Program-made: the position numbers and the translations under genes
In this document: positions 33,978-44,580 of the stretch, piece by piece
How the letters are laid out: each line of letters opens with the position of its first letter
Numbering within the stretch: position 1 is the stretch's first letter
Notes under the pieces: generated by a model
What the model was told of the DNA's origin: nothing
What the model saw: only the letters and a program-made list of their open reading frames with translations
Databases searched by the model: none
Assembly (NCBI GenBank): GCA_963854835.1
Contig: OY978529.1
Location: 45,392,821 to 45,456,820 of the forward strand
Reading direction: 5' to 3'
Length of the DNA stretch: 64,000 bases
DNA from: Megamerina dolium
Taxonomy: Eukaryota; Arthropoda; Insecta; Diptera; Megamerinidae

Positions 33978-34354
33978 GCACCAAATTTACATTAAAAAAA
34001 AAATAAATAAATATGCGGTACTTAAGCGAAGGGCTCTTTGGCCGAGCTTCTCCTCCACTGCTGGAGTGCGTGTTAAATTCTGGACATTATTAGAGGGACC
34101 TACGTATTATAGCCAGTTCCAAACGCCAGAACTCTTGCTACATAACTATTTTTAAGCTTTTTCACAGAGTTCTTTTTCATGTTAAGTTGTTACTGACGGA
34201 AGAATTGCCAATTGCTTGCCGACAGGTTGGTACCGTTCGAAAGAAAAGTCTTTTCGATATAAAATTTGTTATGCTTCAGACGGGGATTGAACCACGACCT
34301 ACAGATCAGAAGGCCAACACACTAATTACTGAGCTACGGCACCAAATTTACATT
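33978..34354 (-). mobile_element. tRNA-derived SINE, copy 8, in the Tc1/mariner-type element
   Basis: On the minus strand the head GGTGCCGTAGCTCAGTAATT is followed by GATCTGTAGGTCGTGGTTCA and the core CTGTCGGCAAGCAATTGGCA. The 3' part has GAGAAGCTCGGCCAAAGAGC and an AT tail that ends TATTTATTTATTTTTTTTTT. GCACCAAATTTACATT occurs at 33978-33993 and 34339-34354. The leading GCACC overlaps the SINE head, so the duplication is 11-16 bp. Confidence 0.95.
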
Positions 34355-34355
34355 A

Positions 34356-35222
34356 TTGGATATTAAACCACCAACACGCATACGTAGAGTGCGGACAGAG
34401 GAAAATATCGCAGCTGTATCCGCCAGTGTTGTTGATGACCGTGAATCGATTCGGCACCGTTCTCAGCAATTGGAGCTGTATTACTCCATTACGTGCACAA
34501 TTTTGCGGATTTGCGGATTTGGGTGTAAACCCTTTTAAAATACAGTTGGTGCAAGAATTGAAGCCACACGGCCTACCACAACGGCTAATTTTTGGTGAAT
34601 TTAAAAGTTGGATGAAGATCCACTTTTTTATCGGAAAATTGTGTTCAGCGATGAAGCTCATTTCTGGTTGAATGGATAAGTGAGCAATTAAAATTGCCAT
34701 ATTTGGTGTGAAGAGCAACCAGAAGCATTGCAAAACTGCCAATGCACCAGCAAGGGCTGGTGGCTTCATTGGACCGTACTTTCTCAAAGACGACGAAGGC
34801 AGGAACGTTACTGTGAATGACGAATGAATGAAAACTTTTTTTTTGCCCAAAATGGAAGAGCTGGACTTGGCTGATATGTGGTTTCAACAGGACGGTGATA
34901 CATGCCACACAGCACGCTAAACAACGGAACAATTGAGCGGCGAATTCGGTGAACAGTTAATTTTACGTTTGGGGCCGGTCACTTGGCCACCTAGATCGTG
35001 CGATTTAACACCTTTAGACAATTTTTTGTAGTACTATGTTAAGACTCATGTCTATAGCGACACGTGCCCAACGTTTGACGCACTGGAAGCCAATATTGAA
35101 CGATTTATTCGTGAGATACCGGCCAATGTGTTGGAGAGAGTATGCCAAAATTGGACCCAACGTTTGAACCATTTGAGGCGCAGCCGTGGTCAACATTTAC
35201 ATAAAATCATCTTTAAACATTG
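34356..35222 (+). pseudogene. Tc1/mariner-type (DDE_3-like) transposase relic
   Basis: Blocks appear in order across frames: TEENIAAVSASV near 34399; KIQLVQELKPHGLP near 34538; KIVFSDEAHFWLNG in decayed form near 34640-34675; CEEQPEAL near 34707; MWFQQDGDTCHTAR near 34874-34917; GPVTWPPRSCDLTPLDNFL near 34973-35030; and NWTQRLNHLRRSRGQHLHKI ending near 35210. It is the same family as the relic at 4930-5405 but retains the full length. The second catalytic Asp (QQDGDT) and the third (TPLDN) are visible. Many stops and frameshifts are present. Confidence 0.85.
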
Positions 35223-35334
35223 AATTATATGGATCGTTGTATCGACTCAAATAAAGATTTCATACATTTCTCTAAATTTTATGTTTTTTTTTTTTTCAAA
35301 TCAAATCCGAAGACTCTTCAAAAATCACCCTGTA

Positions 35335-36672
35335 CATGCATGCATGGGCACACATACAAACAAATGGTATACACAATGAGTGAACATGTAATATTGTGGT
35401 TCAGTGGCACAGTTAACGCATATTATACTGGTAGTAAAGAAAAAACGAAGATAATGTGTCATCTTGTGACAATGTTGATAGATTGTTTTAACTGATAATA
35501 TTAAAAGATATTTGCTGAATTTTTGTTCGTATTGTACACACACACACACACACACACATACTTACATATATGTCACTTAATGTAAACAAGAGTGGTGCTC
35601 GTAGAATGGTTAAGATGACAGTGTCTTATGATAATGATGGTGTAGTATGCTAATGGAATTCGTTTGATGTTGTTTTTTGTTTCCTTCTTACTTTTTTTTC
35701 GTTTCTACATCTTCTGATTTCCAGAGTTAAATATTTCTTAAAAAAAAAAAAAGAAAACCGAATTCATTATATTCATCATCATATTCCCATAGGCCAGTGG
35801 TGTAGCTTTGTGGGGAAAATTAGGAACATATGCAAACAATTTATATCCAATAATGATGAAATTTATTGAATTAGTAGCTTAATCTATCTTATTTATTATG
35901 TTTAAAATTCGATGTAATTGAATAAAAATTAGCAAAATGGTATAAAAATCAAAATGATATCACAATATAGTTTTTTTTTTTTTTGATAATAAACATAATT
36001 TTTAAAATAACAATTTATCAGCTCCATCCCTCTTTTTGGAAAATCAAATGACTCTTTTATTTTTGAGACGTGTAAAGATGTTCTCCTGTTCTTTTGTTTT
36101 TGTTGTTTTGCTTTTTTGATTGTGTTCCATCCAAAATATTTTGTTATTTACTTTGAACTTTTTTTTTGTTTTAATTCTGTTTGTTTATATTTTATTTGTT
36201 TAATTTGTTCCAAAAGATTTTTTTTTTTCGAGAGGACATTGCCTCTTATTTTATCTCTTATTTAATGTGACTTTTCATATTAACAGGCATATGTTTGGTA
36301 CATGCAAAAGCATAAATAAATACATGTTTTAATTAAATTAGAAAACTTTGTTGGCATTAAACTCATAATTCTTCAACTTTTTTATACTTTCATTTTGAAT
36401 GCAATTTATTAAGTAGAAATACATACACATGCTCATTTGTATGATTAATGGGATATCTCATTCAAAAGATATCACTTGATGGTGGTAGTGAGTGGAGACA
36501 AATATCACAGAAATCAATCATTTTGCATTGGAACTTGCTCTATGATTTTGGCAATGATAAAACCTATTATTTGGTTCTAATTTCTTTTGGAAACTAGTAG
36601 AGACAGAATTTTTAATGCTGAGTGTGTTAATTTCTAGGATGAAAATAGAGGATTTTTTTTTAATTTCAAGGT
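35335..36672. other. AT-rich non-coding DNA, (CA)n run
   Basis: (CA)n at 35537-35558 and several poly(T) tracts (35972-35984, 36220-36230). No gene recognised. Confidence 0.5.
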
Positions 36673-36999
36673 TGATATGTAATTAGGTTAGGTTAGGTTA
36701 GGTTAGAGTGACCGCCCTATCTAATGAGAGAGCGCACATGTGCTATATTTAGGACCATTGTGATACCACTGAACCAACCAACCGGAATATTAAACGAATT
36801 TTCGGAGATTGACAATTTGACTAGGTTACTCAGCTTGTAGTGTCCTAGACATTTTTTGCGATTTTTACATAAAGCAGGGCAGGTACATAGTAGATGTGAA
36901 ATTGTTTCAAGTCGCTTGGCTGTCGCTCAAGATGCAAATATCTCTACGGGAGACAATGCTCTGTTTGATCCAAGTAAGTGCAGTGTGTGATATGTAATT
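36673..36999 (-). mobile_element. I/LOA-type LINE fragment with (CCTAA)n tail and 12-bp TSD
   Basis: On the minus strand the insertion begins near 36987. It encodes SRRDICILSDSQA, the RNase H block containing a catalytic Asp, then shifts frame to ETISHLLCTCPALCKNRKKC (zinc-knuckle-like C-terminus) followed by LGHYKLSNLV. The normal sequence between these blocks is missing. The 3' end is about four CCTAA/CTAAC units (plus strand 36685-36706). TGATATGTAATT at 36673-36684 and 36988-36999 is a 12-bp target duplication, so the roughly 300-bp insert was probably complete as inserted. Dead fragment. Confidence 0.85.
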
Positions 37000-37043
37000 G
37001 CTTGTATAAATTATGAAAATAAATAGTAAACTTGGAAACTAGT

Positions 37044-37346
37044 GGGTGCCGTAGCTCAGTGGTTAGTGTGTTGGCCTTCTGATCTGTAGGTTGTGGTTCA
37101 ATCCCCGGCTGATGCATAACAAATTTAATATCGAAAAGATTTTCCTTTCGAACCGCACCCACCTGTCGGCAAGCAATTGGCAATTCTTCCGACAGTAACA
37201 ACTTTCCATGAAAAAGCTTCTAAAAGATCTCTGTGACAAAGCTCAGAAAAAGTGATGTCACAAGGGTTCTGTCTTTCAGAACCGGCTAAAATAAGTAGGT
37301 CCCTTCTAAAGCTGTCCAAAATTGTACACGCACAACAGTAATGGAA
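37044..37346 (+). mobile_element. tRNA-derived SINE, copy 9 (3' end lost)
   Basis: The head GGGTGCCGTAGCTCAGTGGT and box B region GTGGTTCAATCCCCGGC are close to consensus. The core CTGTCGGCAAGCAATTGGCA is followed by TTCCGACAGTAACAACTTTC. The match ends at CACAACAGTAATGGA, without the GAGAAGCTCGGCC tail. Minus-strand frames at 36944-37201 and 37125-37409 are shadows. Confidence 0.92.
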
Positions 37347-37732
37347 AAATTGGGAAAAATTTAGCCAAAACAAATAAAGATTTACTGTAATAGAATTGTT
37401 TCTACACAACTTTTTAGGACTACATTTATTACAATCAGATCAATGGAAAGCAATCGGGATATCAAAACAAAGTATTGAAAGGCGTCGTGAATGCGATTCG
37501 GTACTCCCGAAACAGAGATCTCGAACGCAAAATCGTTCGTGGTATCGTGTTAGTGGCCGCCGCAATACAAAAATGTTAGTGGCCAATAGGAAGAGGCTGT
37601 GTATTCGCTGTAAATAGTGCAGCTTCATTTACGTTTGATATAAATAAGAGGCGCGCCGTATATACATGTTCCGATCGGCTCTTCCTGTGTTTGTGTGTAT
37701 TTTGTGTGTATTAAATTTGGAAAGTAGAGACA

Positions 37733-37870
37733 ATTTCGGTCAAATGTTTATAGCCATTTGAAGGATGTTCCGGAGATATTGAAAAGTATATAACGATGTC
37801 CATCTGACTGCTTGTCAGTCTGTTGGTCACCTGTTTGGGCACTTACTTGAACAATTATTAAGATATTCTC
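37733..37870 (+). mobile_element. DINE-like 5' fragment
   Basis: TTTCGGTCAAATGTTTATAG, TGTTCCGGAGATATTG and AACGATGTCCATCTGACTGC match in order the 5' part of DINE-like copies 3 and 4. The tetranucleotide tract is reduced, and GTCACCTG ends the match. The TATACCC hairpin and the modules are absent. Confidence 0.65.
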
Positions 37871-39215
37871 TAATACAAAGTCAAGGAAATTAAGAACATT
37901 AAAAAAAACTACGATATGCGTAATAACAGTATGCTGTGACGCTTCTCTTGTATTTATGTCTTTCTTTCTTTGTATGGGTTTTGTCTAATCCCTAAAGAAT
38001 CATGTAAGCGCGTATTAATTTATAATAAGTTCAAGCACCACCTTAAATTTTAATGAAATCATTAAAAATATCATAATTATCGCTGCAAATCATCAGCATC
38101 CTCATAATATAAAGTAGCATATTGTTTGTCATAATCTTGCTCTTTGAACGCATTTTTTTTTAATGCTTGTTTTTATTATTTTTATTTCACAATGAATAGT
38201 CACTACTGAGATCAAGGACAACTCCACACCGCTTATATGGCAAGCTTTGGACTAAAAAAAAAAAAAAAAGGTTTTATAATTAAAATTAAATGTAGCATGG
38301 TAAAATTAAACGAGCTTACGGCCACCCATATTAAAGTATTTAAATGGAATAACAACAATGCAACAATGAAAGTCATCTCTTAATCTTGATTATGGGAATG
38401 GTGATGATGATGATGATGATGATGTTGTTGTTGATGTTGATGGTGAATCAGATAAACTCAATGCTCAATTAATTTCATCACGTCTTTGTGTGTGTGTGTG
38501 TATGTGTGTGTGTGCGTGTGTCTGCTCCTGCGTGTGAGCTAAAACAGCTATATTTTAATTTACTTCACGTACTATACTTACTATGTATCATATGTGGTTT
38601 CCATAAGATTTGGCACCATTAACATTTTGGCTGCCAAAAGCAAGAAAGCAAGCATAAACTATAAATACCATATTATAATTAACAACAATTAAGCAATATA
38701 ATAACTTAACCAAATATGTGTACACATATGTATTAGTGTAATTTCTCGTTGGTGTATAATATACACATACATACATGTGAATGTGATAAAAAAAAACCCA
38801 AATAAAATTTATTAGCACACATTTTTTGAGGCATGTGCCTACAAAGCCTACAAACGCAAGCAAACGCACATAGATAAATACTTAGTCAGAATAAATATAA
38901 TTTTATGAGATAATTTAATTAGCGTTTGTGTCGCTGTGTGTGTGTGCGTGGGGATATTTAATGTGATTTAATATTTTCCTTCCTAAGTACAAATATGTAC
39001 ATATATATCTCACATTTCACAAGATAAAAATCTTCGTGTTGTCAGTACACAGAGAATACGTGTTTTATTTTTATAAACATGCACACGTTCGCCTACAATT
39101 AAAATTGAGCTTATGTATTTGATTCAATAATGATTACGTACAAATCAGATTTGTATAATTTATCCAAGTGGCATTTAAGGCTTATTTTCACTCACTTACT
39201 TAGATGTATCATATA
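37871..39215. other. Non-coding DNA with TG and GAT microsatellites
   Basis: (GATGAT)n at 38401-38424, (TG)n at 38485-38520 and a second TG-rich patch at 38930-38950. No gene recognised. An unassigned frame at 37396-37617 just upstream has basic composition but no recognisable domain. Confidence 0.5.
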
Positions 39216-39217
39216 CA

Positions 39218-39800
39218 AAGGTGATTCCATAAGTTTCCTAAATTATTGAAATAAGGGAAAAACGATTTATTGTTAAATATAGCTTTCTTTTCGTTTAATA
39301 CACTTCGTTCAACATTTTTCCAAATTTGTTTATGCCCTCTAAATAATACGATTTCTCGACATCTTCAAATTAGTGATTTGTTTTAGCGATTTAATTGTGA
39401 TTCGACCGAAATCTCCTGCAGCCGGATAGTATGCTGGTTAAGGAATGATTTCGAAACCTAATTAATGTAATTTTGTCATTGCTACTGCACACTTGATGCC
39501 GGTGAGATCTCCTGGTGGAAGTGGTGAGTTCTCCTCGTGAGTCAATATCATCAAACACTCCTTTGACGTTGTTAAACGATTGCATTTATTGTTAATTGTG
39601 AACAAACTTGTCACCCATATTCCGAAAAACTTGTATGAAACATTTTTTATGCAAAACTGAAATCACTGTTTCATGTGGTAGGCATATGTAACCTCTTCAA
39701 GTTTGCTCACCCTCATTCGCCCATCGTCCAATATCATACCATGGGTTTATCGACCATTTTTGATATAGCGACCAGATTATTCCGCATCAATTAGATCGGA
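39218..39800 (-). pseudogene. Degraded mariner transposase relic
   Basis: On the minus strand the C-terminal mariner signature FEDVEKSYYLEGINKFGKML is well preserved at 39308-39367. Upstream, a decayed IRFEIIPxPAYYP block corresponds to the usual PHPxYSPDLAPSDY catalytic motif. The N-terminal parts at 39600-39760 are only faintly recognisable. The end GGTGATTCCATAAGTTTCCT at 39220 has the look of a mariner terminal repeat, but no matching left-hand repeat was found. Heavily mutated. Confidence 0.55.
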
Positions 39801-39859
39801 TATTTCCAATGGAAGATTTTGTTTAGTGCAATTACTACATAAATATTTACATTGTTTCA

Positions 39860-40898
39860 TTGGATGGGTTGGCAACCTCCTTTCCTCTACACCATGTGGT
39901 AAAGTGCACAGCATCCAGTGCAACCATAAGGCTTCCGAACTCTATTCACCTGAAAGAAGGGAACCTAAAAGGTCACATTAAAATTCTAGACGTAGTCTGT
40001 AATTCACCCGGCTTCACGGTCTTTGACAGGATGGATAAAAAACTAATAATCTCCAAACTGTTTGAAGTGATGATTCGCAATCGCTCATCGTGGAGAAACA
40101 ACGAAATATTTCTAAAACAGGGCTTACAGCTATGGTACACTGATGGGTCCAAAATGGAAGATGGTAGTGCTGGATCTGGAATTGTAGGGCCAAATTTCCG
40201 GAAGGCAATTGCAATGGGAAAAATAGTTTCCATTTTTCAGGCGGAGGCAGCTCTAAAATCACTAATGAACTTCTCGTTCTAATCTAAGTTGGTCTGGGAA
40301 TGCTTCAAACTCCTCAATACCGTGGCAAAGAGGAACTCTGTGACTCTAATTTGGATACCGGGACACAAGGGGCATGCGGCAAATGAAATGGCAGATTCAG
40401 TGGCCAAAAAGGGCGCAGACACTCCTTTCATAGGCCTAGAACCCGTCTGCGTGGTAAACAGTAGCTTCATGAATAACATAATATGTGAAGAGGAAAAAAA
40501 TAGTCTAACCGATTACTGGAGAGCCCAAACAGGTATGCGGCAGTCGAAATGATTCATTGACCCTGAACACATTAAGGTAGATGATATCTTGAACCTCAGC
40601 AGAAAAGACATCAAACTGTACATTGAACTATTAACAGGTTATTGTTAACTTCATTATCATATGATGAAAATGGGTGTGGTTAACAACGATCTCTGTTGAC
40701 TCTGTCTTGGCTAGACGAAGACTAAACCACCTAGGCAATGAATTCATAGTTCCCAGGGACCTAGTTAAAATCAATCCCACAGCAGTGCAAGATTTATAAA
40801 TAGTTTTGAGATATGCTAGTTAAGGAATAAGGCTGCACATAAGATCTTCAGGTCTCAGTGCTTCATAGCCTTAATAATAATAATAATAATAATAAAAT
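39860..40898 (+). pseudogene. I-type LINE 3' end: RNase H domain and (TAA)n tail
   Basis: One frame runs from 39860 to about 40730, interrupted only by point stops, at least two of them CGA-to-TGA type. RNase H blocks are visible: LWYTDGSKMEDGSAGSGI (first catalytic Asp), FQAEAA (catalytic Glu region), LIWIPGHKGHAANEMADSVA (His and last Asp). A TAA lies at 40280, then TGA at 40550. Further downstream, DILNLSRKDIKLYIELLTGY matches the segment before the C-terminal zinc knuckle, which is broken. The 3' terminus is (TAA)n at 40871-40896. RNase H plus a TAA tail is characteristic of the I clade. The RT domain is absent, consistent with 5' truncation. Confidence 0.88.
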
Positions 40899-42740
40899 GT
40901 GTACAGATTTTATGCCCTCATATTTCGTCGAAATTTCTCTATTTTTCAATTGCCTTATGAATACTGACGGCGTTTAAAAAACTACATACAATTATGTATT
41001 GGAAATGTATAGCTTAGTTGAAACCGAAATACTTAAAACCACCAAATAGTTCCACTGATTTCATTTTAAAATAAGAAACGACAATAGAATCCATTTCACA
41101 TTTTTTACGGGATGGAGAGAAATGGCGCCAATAAATGTTTGTCTTTCTGAAATAGATTCACAAAGACAAAGCTTAAATTCATGACCTAATTCAATAGAGT
41201 ACCATGGACTAACATGTTTGTATTTAATTCACATCATCAGAAAAGTATTGGATCTCTATAATTCAATCATGCAAACAAAAAAAAAAAAAATAAAAAAAAT
41301 TCCAAAAAGAAATGAGTAAACCTAGTAGCCAAAGGATATGTTCGAACGCGCTGATATTGTTGATGCATTTGTTAGTACTCTTTGTTTAATCATTTCAGAT
41401 ACTCTGTAGCATACTCATTTACATGTATGCGTATACAATATACTTGAAACACAAATAGCCTCACTATGGTCATATTGGTTTGAACCACAGACGAAAAGAG
41501 AGAGAGAGCGAGAAAGCAAGAGTCGAATTAACCGCCCTCATGGCATAATTGTTTCTTTTCACATTCACTGCCTGAAGCATCAATGGCAATGCGTACGTAC
41601 ATACACATATGCACATATAGTGTATACGCTATGTGTTCGTATTTTGGTGAATGATACAATATTACTTGGAGGCTATTGTGCCACTCATTCATATAGATGT
41701 CTACACAAACGAATATTTGTGATAAAATTGACTTCAACGTATCCATACATACGACTATATGTGTACATACTTCTGTACATACTCATACATACTCAAATAT
41801 ATGTTTGTGGTTATGTGAATTTATTTTCATTACGATGACCATCAGTATAACGATATGAGTATGAATTGGGTACTCAGAAAAAATTATAACTTCAGGCAAC
41901 GAAATTGAATCATTTTGTACGACTATATGGTACATATGAATGTGGCTACGATATGAGCATATACATGGATAGAGTGTTATGGACATGCAAGTATATGTAT
42001 GTAGTACATATGTACGTTATATTGTAACGGTATTCATAACGAAAACCTCTTTTCAACCAATCCACACACACACACATATCCTTGCGTACTTCTCGTACAC
42101 ACACACACATACACACTCACTAGCAAATTGTATTATTGTGCTTGGTTGTTGTTAGTGTTGGTGATTTATTAGTGGCAACGATTAAAGTGATTTTATGCAT
42201 GAATGCATAATGAGCATGCTAACGATGATGTATTACAATGACACAATACCCAAGCGACTATACCATTTATGGTTCATTCATTCACATTGTAGTGATTAAA
42301 AAGAGGATTCGACAAATATTTATGTACGTTTGTATGTTTGTATGTAAGTATGATCATTCGTAAACGAATAGATTTGACAGATTTTTATTTCAAAATTCTT
42401 TTGTAGAAAAGCATGTAATACAATATATTTATGTGATTAAATTGACATAATTTAAATAAACTATGCAAAATGCTGCCCAGACCATATATTTTCAATCGAA
42501 TATCAACTTTTACATGCACACATGAGTAAGACGTATATATACAGAAAATAGGACTCTCAAAAAGATAGCCATGTCTGGCCATTTTTCTACATCAATTCAT
42601 TTACGGTTTTTAGATGAAAAATTACATTTTACCTCTGTGTCCATCAAATTCCTTCTATCTTTGAAGTAAATATGCAAATAGATAATTAGATTGTATAATC
42701 TTGATATGCGGGCTTGTCAGCTTTAAACCTGTAGTGATAT
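40899..42740. other. Non-coding DNA, microsatellite-rich
   Basis: (GA)n near 41500-41512, (CA)n near 42062-42076 and 42098-42112, and frequent TACATA motifs. No gene recognised. Confidence 0.5.
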
Positions 42741-42866
42741 TTTGCCAAGGTCAGTCAAAAAAGTAAAGAACGTACACTTTTCTGGGAAAAGAGGGTTCAC
42801 CGTGATCTATAAGATCTATCGTGCCTTCCACGAGGCCAATGAACTGTAGATAATCTTGTCACCGAA

Positions 42867-43900
42867 TTTTTTTTTTTCCTCCTTTAAACTTCTAATTGGA
42901 GCTTAGGGCCTCCACAAGGCTTCTCCATCGCACATAGTTTTGGGCAGTTGATCTAGCGCCAGCAGTTGATCTTCTCCAGGTTTTTCTTGGCCGTCCGCGA
43001 CCTCTGCTCCCGTGCGGGTTCCACTCAAGCGACATTCGCGTGATGCTATCTGGCTGCTTTCTTAGCGTGTGGCCAATCCAGCTCCACTTTCAACGCTTAA
43101 TCTGTCTCAGTATGGGCTTTTCGCTCGTCAAACGCCATAGTGCCTCGTTGGAAATAGTGTTAGGCCAGAAAATTCTACAAATGATCTTCAAACATTTGTT
43201 GACGAAAGCTTGAAGTCTCTGCGGGATGGAGTTCGAGATCAGCCATGTTTCACTTCCGTACAGTAGTGTCGATTTCACACATGCAGAGAATATTCGTAAT
43301 TTCGTGCGTGTGGATATTTGGGAATTAGCCCATACTGATTTTAGGAGGCCAAATACAGTCTTTGCTTTGTTTAACCTGCAGTTAGCATCCTCCTCAGCTC
43401 CCCCGTCTGTTGCTATCGTGCAACCGAGGTAGCAGAAACTTTCGACGAATTCTATCGCACAGCCGTCAATCATTATATGGCTTCTATTGGAATGATTGAT
43501 TCTCATGGCTTTGGTCTTTGCAATATTTATCTCTAATCCGACAGTGTGTGCCAGCGCGACTAAACTGTTTGCCTTCGCTTGCATATAGGAAAATTTGTGC
43601 GAGAGGAGACTAATGTCATCGGCAAAGTCCAAGTCCTCAAGTTGCCGTGTGAGATTCCATACAATGCCAGTTCTCTTGTGCTGAGTGAGGCTGCTCATGA
43701 CGTCATCCAGCACAATGGCGAAGAGAAGCGGGGAGAGGGGGCAGCCCTGCCGTACTCCAGCGTTGGTCGTGAATGAATCACTGATGTTACCATTGTGCAG
43801 AACCGCCAACTCAGAGTTCTCGTATAGCGCCATTATGAGGCGATTCAGCTTCAGGGGGACACCTTTTCTATTCAAAGCTATCCAGATGGAATACTTCCTT
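42867..43900 (-). mobile_element. RTE-like LINE, 5'-truncated, poly(A) tailed
   Basis: A minus-strand insertion that ends in an A11 tail (T tract at 42867-42877). Its coding region is nearly uninterrupted. Confidence 0.88.
42892..43899 (-). pseudogene. LINE reverse transcriptase C-terminal two thirds, one in-frame stop
   Basis: The frame enters upstream of 43875 (IWIALNRKGVPLKL, so translation does not begin there). RT motifs follow: TTNAGVRQGCPLSPLLF, active site LEDLDFADDISLL with FADD, SFCYLGCTIA, STLLYGSETWLI and FVNKCLKIICRIFW. A single TGA at 43090-43092 interrupts it. The same frame then continues SWIGHTLRKQPDSITRMSLE, then WNPHGSRGRGRPRKTW, and stops at TAG 42892-42894. This is one of the youngest-looking coding relics in the window. 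The terminal WNPHGSR motif is shared with the scrap at 1536. Inactive because of the 5' truncation and the stop. Confidence 0.92.
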
Positions 43901-44100
43901 CAATAAATAGAACATTTTGCGGGCAGTATGATATGTGATAGGTACCGTTTTGCTAAAATCAAAGGTCTTCAGAAGTCCGTTCAGATTATGCCATCCCAGT
44001 TATTGATAAGTCACCTATGCATTTTAATAAAGCCACTGAGCCAAAAGTGAGCCTCATCACTGTCAACAATTTAACGGTAAAACAGTATCTTGTTGAGCAC

Positions 44101-44580
44101 TGATTTACGAAATTAATTTCCATAATTTGCAAACGTTGCTTGCATATGCAAAAATTAATGTTTGGGTATGTTCTCTCATACAGTGGATTTCAAATATGTA
44201 TGTATTGTAAGAAAAGTAAATATAAATGACATTAAAAGAAATCATAAATCATTTTCGACAGACATGAAGACAAATTTACTAGTATGTATATTACATCTAC
44301 CACGTATGTGTGTGTGGTTTTCTGTGTTCGAATCGACATTAAATGTAACATAAAAATCCTTGAAGTTTTTATGACATAAAAGCTTTAGCAATTTATACAA
44401 TGTGCCTCCAATGTCGCTGTGTTTACATAGTAGTCGTGCCATTGATAATAGCTGTGTTTTATTCAACACTCGTAAATAACGTAACGTAACGTATAAAGGA
44501 AAGTAACAATTAAGGTGCTAACTTTAACGCGTATAACTATAGAATGAGCGCTAAGTTCAGCGTTATCAATTATTTTCATT
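44101..44580. other. AT-rich non-coding DNA
   Basis: No recognised gene. A small ACGTA tandem run (AACGTAACGTAACGTA) is at 44475-44492. Confidence 0.45.

Larger units (their letters stand above)
33753..35334 (+). mobile_element. Tc1/mariner-type element with TIRs, SINE inserted
   Basis: The left end TACAAGGTGATTTTTTAGCA and the inverted right end TACAGGGTGATTTTTGAAGA form terminal repeats with TA at both edges (33753-33754 and 35333-35334). Between them lies the transposase relic at 34356-35222. A SINE occupies about 33994-34338 with its own target duplication. Without the SINE the element is about 1.24 kb. Confidence 0.85.
42745..44100 (-). pseudogene. Tc1/mariner-type transposase relic, probably split by a LINE
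   Basis: Minus-strand DNA at 44030-44095 encodes DSDEAHFWLSGFI, the first catalytic block of the same transposase family as at 34356. On the other side of the intervening LINE, 42770-42830 (minus) gives a frame-shifted resemblance to the WPPRSCDLTPLD block, which comes later in the protein. The order and orientation fit a relic interrupted by the LINE at 42867-43900. The second half is weak. Confidence 0.45.

Noticed and set aside
36685..36706. Interstitial telomere repeat (TTAGG)
   Set aside because: It is the 3' tail of a LINE fragment bounded by a target-site duplication.
37044..37115. Possible true tRNA gene (box A and box B present)
   Set aside because: The same head occurs with a non-tRNA body in a dozen copies. 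The acceptor and anticodon stems do not pair fully, so it is a SINE head.
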